The translations under genes and the position numbers were made by a program. Positions 1 to 13,500 of a stretch of DNA of 64,000 nt are shown one piece after another. Within the stretch, counting starts at the first letter, position 1. Each line of letters begins with the position of its first letter. Location: the NCBI RefSeq assembly GCF_021462225.1, contig NC_061800.1:5032501-5096500 (forward strand). The letters are read 5' to 3'. The DNA is from Girardinichthys multiradiatus. Lineage: Eukaryota; Chordata; Actinopteri; Cyprinodontiformes; Goodeidae. Under the pieces are notes generated by a model, which was not told the DNA's origin, made no database searches, and saw only the letters and a list, made by a program, of their open reading frames with translations.

Positions 1-1410
1 TATTACCCGTGGGGCAGACATGATGTCAACATATGATTGATTTACTGAACTTTTATTTTTGTGAAATCTTGAAAAAGACTGCTTACTCCAACCACCATGA
101 GCTGTTAGCCTCCTGTAGTTACTGGACAGATGGAAATGATGATGAATCCTCTATTTAAACAGACTTTTAATATCCAGTATGTCACAATGACGCGTCTGAG
201 ACTAACTTTCCATGCGTGGGTTTGACTGGATGAGGTTCAGGGAGAGTTAAGAAAGCACAGATCATTCCCCTCAGATCTGGAACCAATTCAGAACAATTTA
301 GCACCCAGCCATTTGCATATGTGTCTCTGCTCTCCCTTGAACATATGAGAAAAAGATATTACCTATGAATTTTGAATGAACACAACCAGATGTGTCCAGC
401 CACATTCAGCTTTAAGATTAATCACTTACCTGATTTACGAAAATGCTTCCTGTTGTTAATTTGTTTATTTTTCAATTTCCATTTTTCTTTCAAAGCTGCT
501 GCAGCAATACCTATCTATTTATCTTTCTATTGATCTATCGATCGCTCGATTGATCGATCTATATTGCTTTACTACATTAAGGAGATGATAATGGATGGAT
601 GTTTTTAGTCGATTTTAGGGGCTTTTAAGATTTTTGCTCAGTTAATTTTTGATGTTCCTTAATTATTGCTTAATACAGAACAAATTCTAGTTTGGGTTCA
701 AAATGACATAATGTTGCTAATTAGGAATCAAGACATTTTTGTTTCCAAGCATCTTGAAAGCTTGGTGCCTGTTGTCCTTCAGTTTCATTTACCTCGGAAC
801 TGGAGAAGTAGGAGACGTAAAACATCTGGGGAGCGCGACATTCAGTGTTGCACACTGCTCTCCCGCATGTTCTGTTTAATTGAATAACCATGCAGGGGAG
901 CTGAGCCACAACTCCCATTGTTCTTTGTTAAAACGGGACTCAAAACAACATGTTGGCTTTATCCATATTAACTGCATAACTATGTTTGTCACTCTGCATG
1001 CTGGTATTGCTACTTTGTTGTTCAGAGTTAAAGATTAACAGCACATTTTAAGCAGATCAACAAACCTCTTTTACCTGCACAAAGATTGTAGCATTTACAG
1101 AGCTTAGACATTTCACTCAGTATCTTCTGGTCCCTTAAACAATTTGGCTTCTGCAAAATGCAAAACGCAATGTGTGGTGGCAACCACACATTGGGGATGC
1201 CTTTCATCACTAAAAACAGGGACAATGGTCAGAGTTGAAGGGATGACTGATAGAGTTAAATACACAGCGGGTCTGGAGAAAAACCTGTTAGGGGCCGCAA
1301 AATATCTGAGACTGGTGAGGAGGTTCAACTTCCAGCTTTCATTATCTGCCAGTGTTTTCTCCATTCCTGTTTCTGTTTTATATTAAATTCATTCTTGTGT
1401 TTAGATGACA
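1..1410. other. Upstream intergenic DNA, no gene recognised
   Basis: AT-rich sequence with no ORF resembling a known protein. The only clear structure is a degenerate tetranucleotide tract of ATCT/ATCG type at about 510-565. The short ORFs at 666-1386 overlap on both strands and have no recognisable domain, so I treat them as chance. Confidence 0.5.
510..565. repeat. ATCT/GATC simple repeat
   Basis: Imperfect tandem tetranucleotides (ATCT, ATCG, GATC) seen directly in the sequence; a degenerate microsatellite. Confidence 0.7.
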
Positions 1411-1414
1411 TTCG

Positions 1415-1812
1415 GGATTTCTGAGTTAAATGTTTTAGTTTGTTTTTCCTTGTAGATTTTATTCATCCCTGTTTATGTTCTTTAGCTTGTTTCATTGTTA
1501 CTCATTTCTGTTCACTTAGAGGTTTTGTTGTTTTCCTCGATTCCCTGCTTACTTTTTTTAATTAGCCTCCCTCCTTCAGTTGTCTTCAGTCTCTCTCTTC
1601 CACCAGCTGCTGCGGATTTCCCTCTAATTAGCTCCCTGTATTCATTGGTCCATTCTCCACCCTTCCTCAGCATTTATACTCTTATACTTTGGTTGTCATT
1701 GTTCTTCACTGGTTCCTCCTGTACACTACCCTGGCTACTACTTGCTCCATGTCCTTGCCTCTGCTTCCCTGTCATGTTTATACTCCTCAAAGATAAAATG
1801 GTTGTGTACTAA
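1415..1812 (+). mobile_element. Degenerate LTR fragment (Ty3/gypsy-type solo LTR family)
   Basis: Pyrimidine-rich stretch that resembles, in reverse orientation, the solo LTR at 8573-9085; both share a segment reading like CATTGGTCCATTCTCC. It ends near a GATAAAATGG segment with no clean TGACA terminus or target duplication, so it is a truncated old copy. The 105-residue ORF across it is an artefact of low-complexity pyrimidine sequence. Confidence 0.4.
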
Positions 1813-2184
1813 TGTAAGGAACATGTTCATTAGAGCAAAACCTCTAAAAAAGCTTTCTAACCTTTTTGTTTATTTCATTAGGAACTTTCTAGTCACAACT
1901 GAGACCAGCACTGAACTGGCAGCATTCTCTAAATTATTGGTTGTTTCTAAAGAGGAAGGATAATCACAAATTTGCCGGGATGGTGTGTAAGATAATGTTA
2001 TACTGTACATTGATTGTATACCTTGGCAGAAGAACACCGGGTGTCAATGAGATTTAAGCTGCCACACAACAGACAAGTGGCTGAATAGTAATGCTTACAT
2101 TCTATTTAATGTTTATTTTTCATTCTTAGGATAAGTTCATATATTGTCGAAAATGACCGTTTGATTTTTAATTTTTCTGATACT

Positions 2185-2690
2185 TGTCAGGCTTGGTATG
2201 GCGGAGGACCCCAGAATGCAGATGGACAGGAAGCATCGGTTGTGAGTAATATGATTTAATGAAACTAACTACAGACGGTGAAGGCAAAAACAGGCATGAA
2301 CAACAAGAACTGGCAGAAAGCAAGGTGACATGATCTGAAATGTTTCTGCAAGGAGGTGTATATATGGAGCAAGAACAAGGTGAAACGAGGAGACTGATTT
2401 GCTTAGTGCAGGTGAACCGAATAAAGTTAATTGACAGACAGGAGAGAACACAACGTGACTGGAGCAAAACATAAATTCAAGGATACAAACTAATAGAAAC
2501 ATAACTAGAAAAACATGAAACTAAAGCATAACCAGATCCAAAAATCTAACTTGACAAAACATGAACTAGAAGACAAAAACTAAAGCATGACCAGGAAAAT
2601 AATAAACAGAAGCATGATTCAAAACCTTAACTGTGAGAAACGTATGAGGAAAAACCCGCAACCAAAAACCAAACAACCCCAAATCATAAA
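2185..2690 (-). mobile_element. Solo LTR, Ty3/gypsy-type, old copy
   Basis: Begins TGTCAGGC and shares the block GGACCCCAGAATGCAGA, a run of CATGAAAC/AAAGCATAACCAG motifs and the terminal AAACAACCC segment with the cleaner copy at 21912-22475. The left end is intact; the right end (AAATCATAAA) has lost the TGACA terminus, and the 5-bp target duplication is no longer convincing. Transcriptional orientation is minus, judged from the polyadenylation-like block near its left end. Confidence 0.6.
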
Positions 2691-4428
2691 ATTACTATAC
2701 AATCCTTCATCCTGTCTTATTAACCTGACTTTTTAATTGACTATTTGGAGAGCACACAGTTAGTTAAGTTTATTTATCACTCTGCTATATATTTAGTGGG
2801 TAGAATGGAATGCAGTGGAGGGAAGGAGTTCATAAATGTAGGTGTTTTGATGGTAGGATGGAGGGAGGATATTGATAGACGTATTGTGGGTTTTGTCTGC
2901 AGTAATACAAGTGCTTCTCCTGTCTGTAGTGGCGAAGAAAGAGCTGAGCCAAAAAGCAAAGCTCTCAATTTACCAGTCATGCTAGTTTCCAACCTACTTT
3001 GTGGATGGACTCAGCCTTAGAGATAGAGTTAGGAGCTGTGTCATCCGGGGGAAAGAAATATAGCGCAATCGCTCCTCCGCTTTGAAAGGAATCCGTTGAT
3101 GTGGTTTGAGCATCTGATGAGGATGTCTCATGGTGCCTCTGGAGGTTTTCCAGGTCGTACCTCTGGATTCATGTAATTAGAAACAGGATAAAACATCTCT
3201 CATTCTTTTTTTTCTAACTGGATAATACAGGGCATTCTGACAAAACACTGTTCTTATTGTTACTGTACTTCCTGGCAAACAGTTATTTGTCTTCTCTTAA
3301 GTAATTTCTTTTAACTGTGGTGTTCCATCTGGCTCCATCTATGGTCCTTCATTATTTTCTCCATACATAATTCTTGTGATGCAGACAGGACTTAGATTTA
3401 TACCTCAAATGACAACAAAACTCTTTACCCTAAAGTAAAGTTACTTTATTTTTTGAACAAAAACATACAGTTCAATTTATTTTCTTTATATAATGCCGAT
3501 TCGCAATAAATGTCCTCTCAATGCACTTTTTAGGAAAAACTAATAAAGTTCATATACAGACATATACAGTCATTTCAATCCAGGCATACTGACAGATTCA
3601 ATGTAAATTAGTTTGATTGTAAAGTTTTTGTTTTTTTGTCAATTTAACTGAGATATATGCCTGAATCTTTTGATGAGAAATTTTAATTTTTGGTTGTTCT
3701 ACCCTAGTAATTAATTAAGTGAACAATGAAGGACTGAAGAGTGAACCCGGCCCACAGGTCAACGGAACCACTGACAGGAAGGATTGAGCTCCATTCTCCA
3801 GCAGTACTATAATCAAAGCAATGTATTGACAGAAAAGTAGCATATGCATGTTATAATTTATTGAAACTGACAAGCTGAATGTGTTCCTGACCATCTTATG
3901 TCATATAGTGTGCATTTTGGTTCTCTTTACCAGAACATGTTATTGTAACTGTTTTATGAGCTGAACAACAATTTAATGGACAATACATTAATCTCTGTGT
4001 AGAAAACCAGCTGGGTGGTATTGAGTGATGTCTTACGTGAAGTTGTCTGCTGCCTTGTGCAAAAAACCTGAATAGGTAAGCACTAAAATGTTGTTTAAAT
4101 GAATAAGTTCACATCACCCTAACAATGCTGTCTCTCATATATCTAAATATGTTAAAGTACTTCATGTAAAAAGGGCTCTTTATGAAGATATCTTTTTTAA
4201 AGTTAATATTTCTAAAGTTTTACAAACACAGTGAATAGAACTGAGATCTGGAATGTTTCACTTTGATTTGTAACAGTAGTAGTTATCAGATAACCACTAC
4301 TGATAACAGACTTTATAAAGGTAAACAAAATCAAGAGTCAAATGAGTAGTCAGAAAGAACCATGGCTGGGTGTAATTATTTCACTGTGCTGGATATTTGC
4401 CACCTCCCCTGGGAGGCAGGAGTTTGTG
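2691..4428. other. TNFAIP6 5' flanking DNA
   Basis: No gene seen. Small ORFs at 2745-3020 and 2777-2992 mirror each other on opposite strands and resemble nothing known. The proximal TNFAIP6 promoter lies at the right end. Confidence 0.4.
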
Positions 4429-4435
4429 TATAAAA
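4429..4435 (+). promoter_or_regulatory. TNFAIP6: TNFAIP6 TATA box
   Basis: TATAAAA lies 72 bases upstream of the TNFAIP6 start codon, inside GTGTATAAAAGCAGC. The expected transcription start is about 25-30 bases downstream, near 4460, giving a short 5'UTR of about 45-50 nt. A TATA promoter fits an inducible gene. I could not assign upstream factor sites with confidence. Confidence 0.7.
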
Positions 4436-4506
4436 GCAGCGGCTGCAGAGCAGCAGAAGACTGAAACAGAGCAGCACAGAGAAAGCTGTATACCATCAGC
4501 TACAGG

Positions 4507-7500
4507 ATGCATCTCTTGGCTCTACTCTGGACTCTTGTCTTACTGCTGAAAGAGGCACAGGCGTGGGGCTTCAGAAATGGAATATTCCATAACTCAATAT
4601 GGCTGGGTAAATATTAATACATCATCTTGAAAAGGAAATCTGATATCTACTAAACAGGATAGCATTGAAATCATTCAACTTCTTTTCAGCAATGAAGTCT
4701 ATGATTTAATTAAAATCATAGACACAAATCATCCAGAGCTGACCAGACAAATTACACCATTAATGATTTTACTCCAGTAATCAACTGTTATTTTTGTGTT
4801 TTTCTTTAAATGTTCTGCTTTTCCAAACACAGCTAAAACTATTCTACTTTAAAGGCTCATTGTGAGGATTTACAAGAGTTAATGGAGCACACAGCAGTCC
4901 TGCATGTTTAAGACCTGGCTGTGCTACATGAGGCCTGTAAGCTCGTGGAAATGACTTCAACTCTGGCCCCCCTAAATCGCGAGCAAAGAAATTTCCCTGC
5001 TTAAGGCGTCTCTCATGCAGTGACTACATCACCCAAAGTTTTGCTAAACGTGCTGCTGACTTTTCCACACAGACACCTTTAACTCTCACTTCATGAGCTT
5101 GATTCTTTGAAAAATGAGCTCCTGTGTGTGTTTCATTTTTCTAATTGGTTTGGCATAGACCCATCAGCGTTTTTTTACATAATTATCTAAATGCCTACAC
5201 AGAAACTGTGTTTCTTTTTGACAGAACAAGCAGCTGGGGTTTACCATCGCGAGTCACGCAAGGGGAGGTATCAGCTGACGTATAAGGAGGCCAAGGCTGT
5301 CTGCAAATACGAGGGAGGAAAGTTGGCCACTTATGAGCAACTGGAGGCAGCACGTCAAATAGGTTTGCAGCATTTCAGTCACAAACACAGTGCAACTGTA
5401 CAGATCAGCACCTACAATTTGTGTGTATTATAAAGCAAACCAACACCTCTGACATGACAACACTGATTACTTCTGCCCATAGTTTTATGGGAGGTGTACA
5501 TTTTGTCTTTGTTCTTTAAAATACATCAGATGGAGGAACAGTAATGACACAACACCTCTCTTAACTGCTGGAATGCTTTTAACATTTATGGAGGGGTTAA
5601 AGGTTAATGGGAGGCAGTATCTTTTCAGCAGTGCAACGCATTGCAGGGCTCAGGCTAATATTAAAAGGCTCCACATGGGCTGTAAACCCAGTTAACACTG
5701 TTTTGTGTACACTCTAATCCAAATACTGGGTTTATGCAGTTGGGGCAGAAGTAGAGTGGTTTTAACAAGAGGTGCACCAGAATTCTGTGGCTGATTTCCA
5801 ATCTCAGATTTATGTAGAGGCCTAAGCTGCAACCTAAGCTGCAGCTTCTTTTTTGGCTCCGTGACATTTGCTACAGTTTAGATTTCCTTCAGCAAACGAT
5901 GCAGGAGGCCACTTTTATAGCTGTTTGCTAATTTTGATCTAAACCCGAGAAGTCGCCACAAAGAAGAAAAAAATTTTAAGATACTCTCCAACATGCTGTT
6001 GCTGGAGGCTCGAAAAAGAAGAGCTGGATTGTCAGCACAGAGTGTATAACCAGTGGTGTTAAAGCAGCAACACAGTGTTGTTCTTCTCATTTGCAGGTTT
6101 CCATATGTGTGCTGCTGGATGGTTTGACAGAGGGCGTGTTGGCTATCCAATCGTCAAACCTGGTGCCAACTGTGGCTTTGGGAAAGTTGGCATTGTCGAC
6201 TATGGATACAGGCTGAACAAAAGTGAAAAATGGGATGTTTACTGCTACAACCCAAACTGTAAGTGAAAGCTTTTACTTTAATTATGCTTTTAACAATGGT
6301 GAAAAGAAACTTTTTTTTTTATTTTAGCTGATTTTTTTTAACAATTTGTACTTATGAGTCTATGGGTCAGGTACACCTGAAATCCTTTCAAACACAAGTT
6401 TTCTTGCCAATTTCATTTGGAATTGTGATGATGAAATTTGAAAGTGTTGGTGGCATCCAAGTTTTAAACAGCCTCTATTAACAGATTTTGTTAGAAAGAA
6501 GCAGGGCATCACAATTACTGAAGTTAAGTCACTCTGGAAACAGACCATTCTATGTGCTATACACCCACCATCATACATCACCTACGACAGGGCCATAGAA
6601 AACGTATTTGTACCCCTTTTTTACTGTCATTTTGTGTTGATTTACAACCACAAGCATCAATGTATTTTGTGTCTCAACCTGGACATGGTGTGTTCAGGGT
6701 AAAGTGAAAGTTAGCTTTCCCCACCGCATAAACCCAGAGCTGCAATTGAATGAACTAGATCAAAGCATGTTCACTTTACTTAAATGGCCCGGTCAAAGTC
6801 CAGCTTTAACTAAACGTGAGACTCTGTGTTAGAATTTAAAAACTGAGGTTAACATGCTTTCGTTTCAATCTGACTGAGCTTGAGCTATTTTAAAAAACAG
6901 GAAAAAAGCTTTAGTCTCTAAATGTGCAATGGTATTGGAGACATAACCCCAAAAGACCCGCAGATGTAACTGCAGCGAAATGTGGTTCTATACTGGTTCT
7001 GATAATTAACTCAAGAGGTCTGAATACACACCACACCACAGATTATCTGACTTTTGTTGGGAAAAAAAAAACTTTCCTTCCACTTTCTGTTAGTCTATCA
7101 GAGAAAATCTCAATGAAGTACCTGGAACGTTTTGGTTATAATGTGTTAAATGTGAAAAAGTTCAAGAGTTGTCAATACTTTTGCAAAACACTGCAGGTAT
7201 AGAAGATGAATAGATGAATAGAATTTCCAGGGTGGGCTATACTAGTAGTAAGGTGCTTGTTATGGTATAATAGATTTCCTACTCACTGAGTGTAATATGT
7301 TGATTTTATTATGGTGTACAGCCTGAAGACATGTTAGTCCTAATAAGCTTCTCCTACTAAAATAAAACACAAATATTTTTCCTAACATGTTTCAGCAAGG
7401 GATCCTGCATGCTCAGGACTTGTGCAGGCTGCAAATGTTTAGCTTGAGGAAATGGAGAAACTAAGCCTTTCACATTTAACTAACCCTGACATCAACATAT

Positions 7501-10500
7501 GGAGCACATTTCAGGGTAAATCTACTTAAAAGATGAACGGGGAGATTTAGTGATGTTTGTGCTGTTAATGCTTTTACTACATGAATAACTTGAAAGAGTC
7601 AGTGGTGGAAACCCATGGGCCATAAACATAGAGTTTGACTCACCACAGATTCCTTAGGATGTTGTCATCACTCCAGACTCAAGTCAACCGTAAAAGGGGA
7701 TGATAAAGAGAACCTAATCAATGCCAGGGAAGGAGAATCCTGACTCATAACCACAATCACAGTCCCACGCTGTGAGTTATCATGGTGACACCAGGAATAA
7801 ACCAGCAGGGAGCGAAAAAATGCAGCTGAGGATAAGATGCCAAAACGGCAGCTGAGCAAGAGCTAACTGGAAGACAGACACAAATTATTTCTAAAGCCTC
7901 CACATCCAAAAAGAGGAAACCAAGCCAAACCATCAATGATTTCAGAAGCTTGTATTGACCCGGTTGGATTCAATAATCTCTAATAGCACATTCCCATTAA
8001 GATACACTACCGGGTCAAAGGTTTTAGAACACCTTTCTCATTTACTGGTATTGTTTATGCCTATTTATGTTGTACACAGCTTCTAACTGAAGACATCAAA
8101 ACTTTAAAAGAACACACATGAAATTATGTAGCAAATGAAAAATGTAAAAAACTTTAAATATGTTTTATATTTTAGATTCCTTAAAGTAACCACCCATTGC
8201 TGTGCTGAAATATGAACCTCCGGCTATCTCTCAATGAACCTTCTTTCAAGACTCTTTGAAAAACATTTGTCAGAATAAAAGTATTTTTTAAACAGGTACT
8301 AAACATATTTTTCATTAATTCCACATTGCTGTATTTCAAAGTGTTTATTTATTGGTCTGATGCACGACCCCAATTCCACTGAAGTTGGGACATTGTGTAA
8401 AAGGTAAATAAATTCAGAATACAATGAGTTGCATATCCTGTTCAATCTATATGCAGTTGAATCCATTACAAAGACAAAATATTTAATGTTCAAACTGATA
8501 AACTTTTTTTTTTTCTTTTATATTCACTCATTTTGAATTTGATGCTTGCAACACGTTCCAAAAAAGTCGGACTGTCAGAGTTGTGGGTTTGGTGGCAGGA
8601 CCAGAATGCAGAACACGGCGAGCAGGTCACATGGTGAGTAGATGAAGCATTTAATATGAAGGTAGACAGACTTACAGGCAGGTAAGCAGAGTTCAAAGTT
8701 CAGGCAGGTGGTCCAAAGCGTATGTTCAGGAGACAAACAGAAACTAAACCACAAGGAGGAACTCGGGAAGTCAACGAGGGTAGCGATGTAACATAACATG
8801 AGGAACCAGCCGCAAGTATTGCAAACAAACCAGTTAATAAACAGAGGGAGTTGGAGAATGGACCAATGAGGGAGGAAGGCAGGTATTCAGATGGAAGTGG
8901 TAACAAGTGCGCAGGCCAGGTGGAGGGAACTGAGGACATAGGTTGCTATGGTAACTAATCTGAGACAGAGGCATGGGAGAAACTAAACCAGACATAACAT
9001 ACAAAACCCAAAGGAATAGAAACACCTAACTGAAAAGTAAACAAACACAAAACCAAAACAAAGTCCAAAATGGCAGATCCTGACAGGGACAGGTGCATGT
9101 TTACCACTGTGCTACATCACCTTCTTTTTAACAAACTCAATAAGAGTTTGGGACCTGAGGACTAATTGTTGAAGCTTTGTAGGAGGAATTATTTCCTATT
9201 CTTGCTTGATGAGCAGGTTCAGTTGCTCATCACTTCGGGGTCTCTGTTGTCGTATTTTCCCTTCATAATGCTCCACACATTTTCAATGGGAGACAGGTCT
9301 GGACTGCAGGCAGGCCAGTCTGGTACCAGCACTCTTTTACTACGAAGCTACGCTGCTGGAACCCGTGCAGAATGTGGCTTGGTATTGTCTTGCTGAAATA
9401 AGCAGGACGTCCCTGAAAAAGATGTTGCTTGGATGGCAGCAGATGTTGATGCAAACCATATCTGTACCTTTCAGCATTAATGGTGCCTTCACAGATGTTA
9501 CCCATACCATGGGTACTAACAAACCCTTATACCATCACAGATGCTGGCTTTTGAACTTTGCGCTGAAAACAATTCAGATGGTCCTTTTCCTCTTTGGCCC
9601 GGAGGACACGATGTCCATGATTTCCGAAAACAATTTGAAATGTGGACTTGTCAGACCACAATACACTTTTTCACTTTGCATCAGTTCATCTCAGATGAGC
9701 TCTGGCCCAGAGAAGCTGCAGGTCTGCATGGTAGAGTTTAAACTTGAACTTGTAGATGTAGCGATGAGCTGTGTTAACTGACAATAGTTTTCTGAAGTGT
9801 TCCTGAGCCCACATGGTGATATCCGTTACAGACGGATGTCGGTTTTTCATGCGGTGCCTCCAGAGGGGTCGAAGGTCATGGGCATTCAATGTTGGTTTTT
9901 CGCCTTGCTGCTTATGTGCAGAGATTTCTCCTGAGCCTTTTGGGGATTCTCCTTTTATAGCCAATCATGACACTCACCCTTTTCCAATGAACCTGTTCAC
10001 CTGTGGAATGTTCCAACTAGGTGTTTTTTGAGCATTCCTTAACTTTCCCAATCTTTTGTTGCTTCTTTTCCAGCTTTTCTGGAACATGTTGCAAGTATCA
10101 AGTACAAAAATGAGTGGATATTTGCAAAAAACAAAGTTTATCAGTTTGAACGTTAAATATCTTCTTTGTAGTGTAATCAATTGCATATAGGCTGAACAGG
10201 ATTTGCAAATCATTGTATTTAGTTTTTATTTATGTTTTACACAACTACCCAACTTCAGTGGTCTGGATGAGCCCTTCATACACTTATCAAAAGCATGGAT
10301 ACTGTATCTGTGATGTGCTGAAATATTCAGACACTAATTGATGAAGAAACTAGTCTTTGTTCACCTTGCTCTGCCAAGGTTGATCATTTTGTGCAGAGCT
10401 TTAACACAGTTATTGTCCCTAACAGACACTTTGCTACACTATATTGGAAAATCTTATTTGCACCAAAGATAAAAAGTGATGTCTTGCTGGGTTTTATCAT

Positions 10501-13500
10501 GTCCCTTATGTGCCTGACAGCCAAGGAGTGTGGTGGCGTTCTGACTGAGCAGCAGAAGATCATTCATTCTCCTGGTTTCCCTAAGGAATATCAAGATGAG
10601 CAGATCTGCTACTGGCACATTCGAGTGCGTATAGGTCAGAGGATTCGACTCAACTTCCTGGAGTTCAATGTGGAGGATGACACATCGTGTCTCGCTGATT
10701 ACCTGGAGGTGTATGACAGCTATGATGATGTGTCAGGCTTTGCTGGGAGGTGAGTGTCACTGAAGGAACAGGAGTTCCTAGTAGTGCATCATGATGATGC
10801 TTTTTCAATGACTTATGGGTTAACCTGTGTGGAAGGAAAACAAAACCCATCAGAACCACATATGCAAGAAAGAATGAAAAGGTTTTTGTGTGGTTCATAA
10901 GAAAATCCTTTCCTTGCATGATGTAAGAACACAGAGCACCATCAGCATGCATGTATTCATAGTATTGCCTTTACATAAAAGTGAATAACAGGCTGTGCTG
11001 CACTGTGTAAACATTTGAGCCACCTCTGGTATTTTACAGGGGTTTTTTTTCCAGTCAGATTTTTTGTAATCTTTTGAATTAGTCTGAGTGTCCAGGTTTT
11101 TTCAACATCTCATTGCCCTCTGGGAGCTTTGTCACGAGTTTACAGCTCAGGTTTTGTGGTTGCAAAAAACTCAAATATTACCTCTCCCCACCATGCTGAA
11201 CAAGTGCTTGTGGTAATGCACTGTGATTTGATTTTACCAATCTGTGTATCGAGGCCAAACATCTTTGCTTTGTTAACTTATCCTCCATTGGATGTAGGTT
11301 TTTCTCACTGTTGTGAAAAATTGTTCTCACTGCCTATTGAAGGGCTGCTGATAGCTTGATAATGGCCTTATAACCTTTTCCAGATTGATGGATACCGACA
11401 GTTGTTTCTCTGAGATCATTGCTGATGTCTTTCCTTTGCATTGTTTAAAACCGGTTAAGCCTGACCTAGCTGTGTGTGGTGTGTTTGATTTTTTTTTTGT
11501 TTAATCACAAATAAATCAGACATAGTAACAGTTGCAATAGTGCTTTCCCTTGAAAACTATTCTTTTATGTCCTACCTTTACACAGGTACCAACATGTACA
11601 CTTTATAATTGTGGAGCTATACTTGATTTATTTCAGGTATGTAGTTTCAGGTCAGAAATTCCTTCTAAAACCCTTAGGGCTTAACTGTCACAGTGGGCTT
11701 TTGGGGTGGACCGAAGCGCAGACAAGAGCTCGGGCGCAGCATTTCAATCAGTCTTCAGTTTATTCAAAATATCAAAACCATAACAAAAACACACTGCAGG
11801 TACTGACCAGAGTCTGAATCCAAAACAACTTACTGACACTGCAGGAACATGGCAAGGACGAGGGTTGCGAGCATGAATGAACAGGCAGAACAAAGTGTGA
11901 ACAAACAGAGGAACCAGCAGGGAACAAAGAGCACAGACCAACTAATATACAGGGAGACGTGAGAGGAGAACAAAGGGCAGATAATCAAAGAGACACAGAA
12001 CAGGTGTGGCAAGGAGACAGGGAGGCTGAAGGGACAGGTGGAACTGATTAACCAATAAAGAGAAACAAAGACCTAAGCAGAACAATAGACTAAACCAAAA
12101 CATAAGAAATCTAGAATAACCAAGAGGTAAATGAAACAAAGGAACTGGAAGGAACAGAAGAATAACAAGAACCTAAGACCTAAGCAAAAGGAAACCATAA
12201 AGAAACCCTGACTACAAGTAAAGAAACAAACACTGAAAGAACAAACTGAGAATGAAGCAGAGGACTAGAATAAAAGTAAACAATAACTCAAGCTGACCTA
12301 ACAAGAAGAAGAACTGGAACACTAGAAACTAAACATAAAGAACTAAGCCAGACAGAACAGAATTAAAACACAGAAAGGGAATAACGACGAGGAGGAATAG
12401 AAAACATAGACTAGAAAAACAAGAAGAGTGCAAGGTGAAAAAATACCAAACATAAATAAACACAGAGATACTAAAAGAGGAGCTAAAGAACAAAGAACCA
12501 TAATATAGAGACTAATCATAATAATAGAACCATCAGGAAAACTTAGTAAGTGAGGAAAACAACAAAACACCAGGAGGCGGTAGCGGGAGCAAAACAGACT
12601 GATAAACATAATAGAAACATCTAGACAAAATAAACCATCACAGAAACCATAAGACAAAGTCCAAAATGTCACTCCATGACATTAACAGGTCACGTAAACC
12701 AGACAAATGTTTTTTTAAGTGTAGTATGGTAATCAGGTACCTTTGATAATCACCATCTCTCTGCTATTAATACTCCGAATTCTTGAGGAGATGAAAATGT
12801 GACTTCACTTAATTGGTAAAATGTGTATATTTGAAGGTCATCCAGGTTCATATTTGTGCCATTTTAAAGGAAATCAGCTCAGTTGAAGATACCTGGAGGA
12901 CAAAGAGTTACGATCTGGTAGTTCTTGCTGCACCTGCCTGAGGGAAGCTGTTGAAAGATCAGAGCAGATTTTTGTCCTAAATGTTTGCCTCAGTCGGTTT
13001 TCATTACGTATACTGGTCCGAACAAGTCTGTAATAGGTGTGCACAGAATAAATTTATTAACTACAGTGTAGAAATGTGTTTTTCCACGTTCACAGGAGAA
13101 ATCTGGGATGGAACTGACGAGGAGAGGTAAGTTATTATAAGAAGTGGATTATGGTTGAGGTATGCTTGAAACTGTGGATGAGATGGTTAGCTTAGTGTGG
13201 GAGAGATAGTGGAGACCCAAGTGGGAAAGGCGGGTATACCCACAGAGGCTGAGGTCAGCAGGTGGGTGTAAGGGGTATTTGTTGGTAAAGATTTCCTTGT
13301 TCTGTCTTCCAGGAGTGGACGTGTGAGGTTGTGGAGCGCTGAAAGGTGGACAGGCAGGTGGGTAATGGTAGATGGTTGTTGAGGGGTCATGACAGCATGA
13401 ATCAGAGGAGCAGCCAGAGGAAATTCATAAAGGGAGTCTTGAGGTGAGTTCTTCAACAAACGCTGATAGTGAGAAGGTAGAACACAGGAATCCAGGAACA

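Noticed and set aside
10391..10520. In-frame upstream extension of TNFAIP6 exon 4
   Set aside because: The acceptor CCTGACAG at 10520 and the conserved junction SKECGG define the exon; the upstream codons do not match the family.
11686..12681. Several 60-109 codon ORFs on the minus strand of the solo LTR
   Set aside because: They are low-complexity translations of pyrimidine-rich LTR sequence in overlapping frames.
13095..13127. Exon-like segment with CACAG acceptor and GTAAG donor in TNFAIP6 intron 4
   Set aside because: It would disrupt the phase between exons 4 and 5, which already join correctly at R210-F211.
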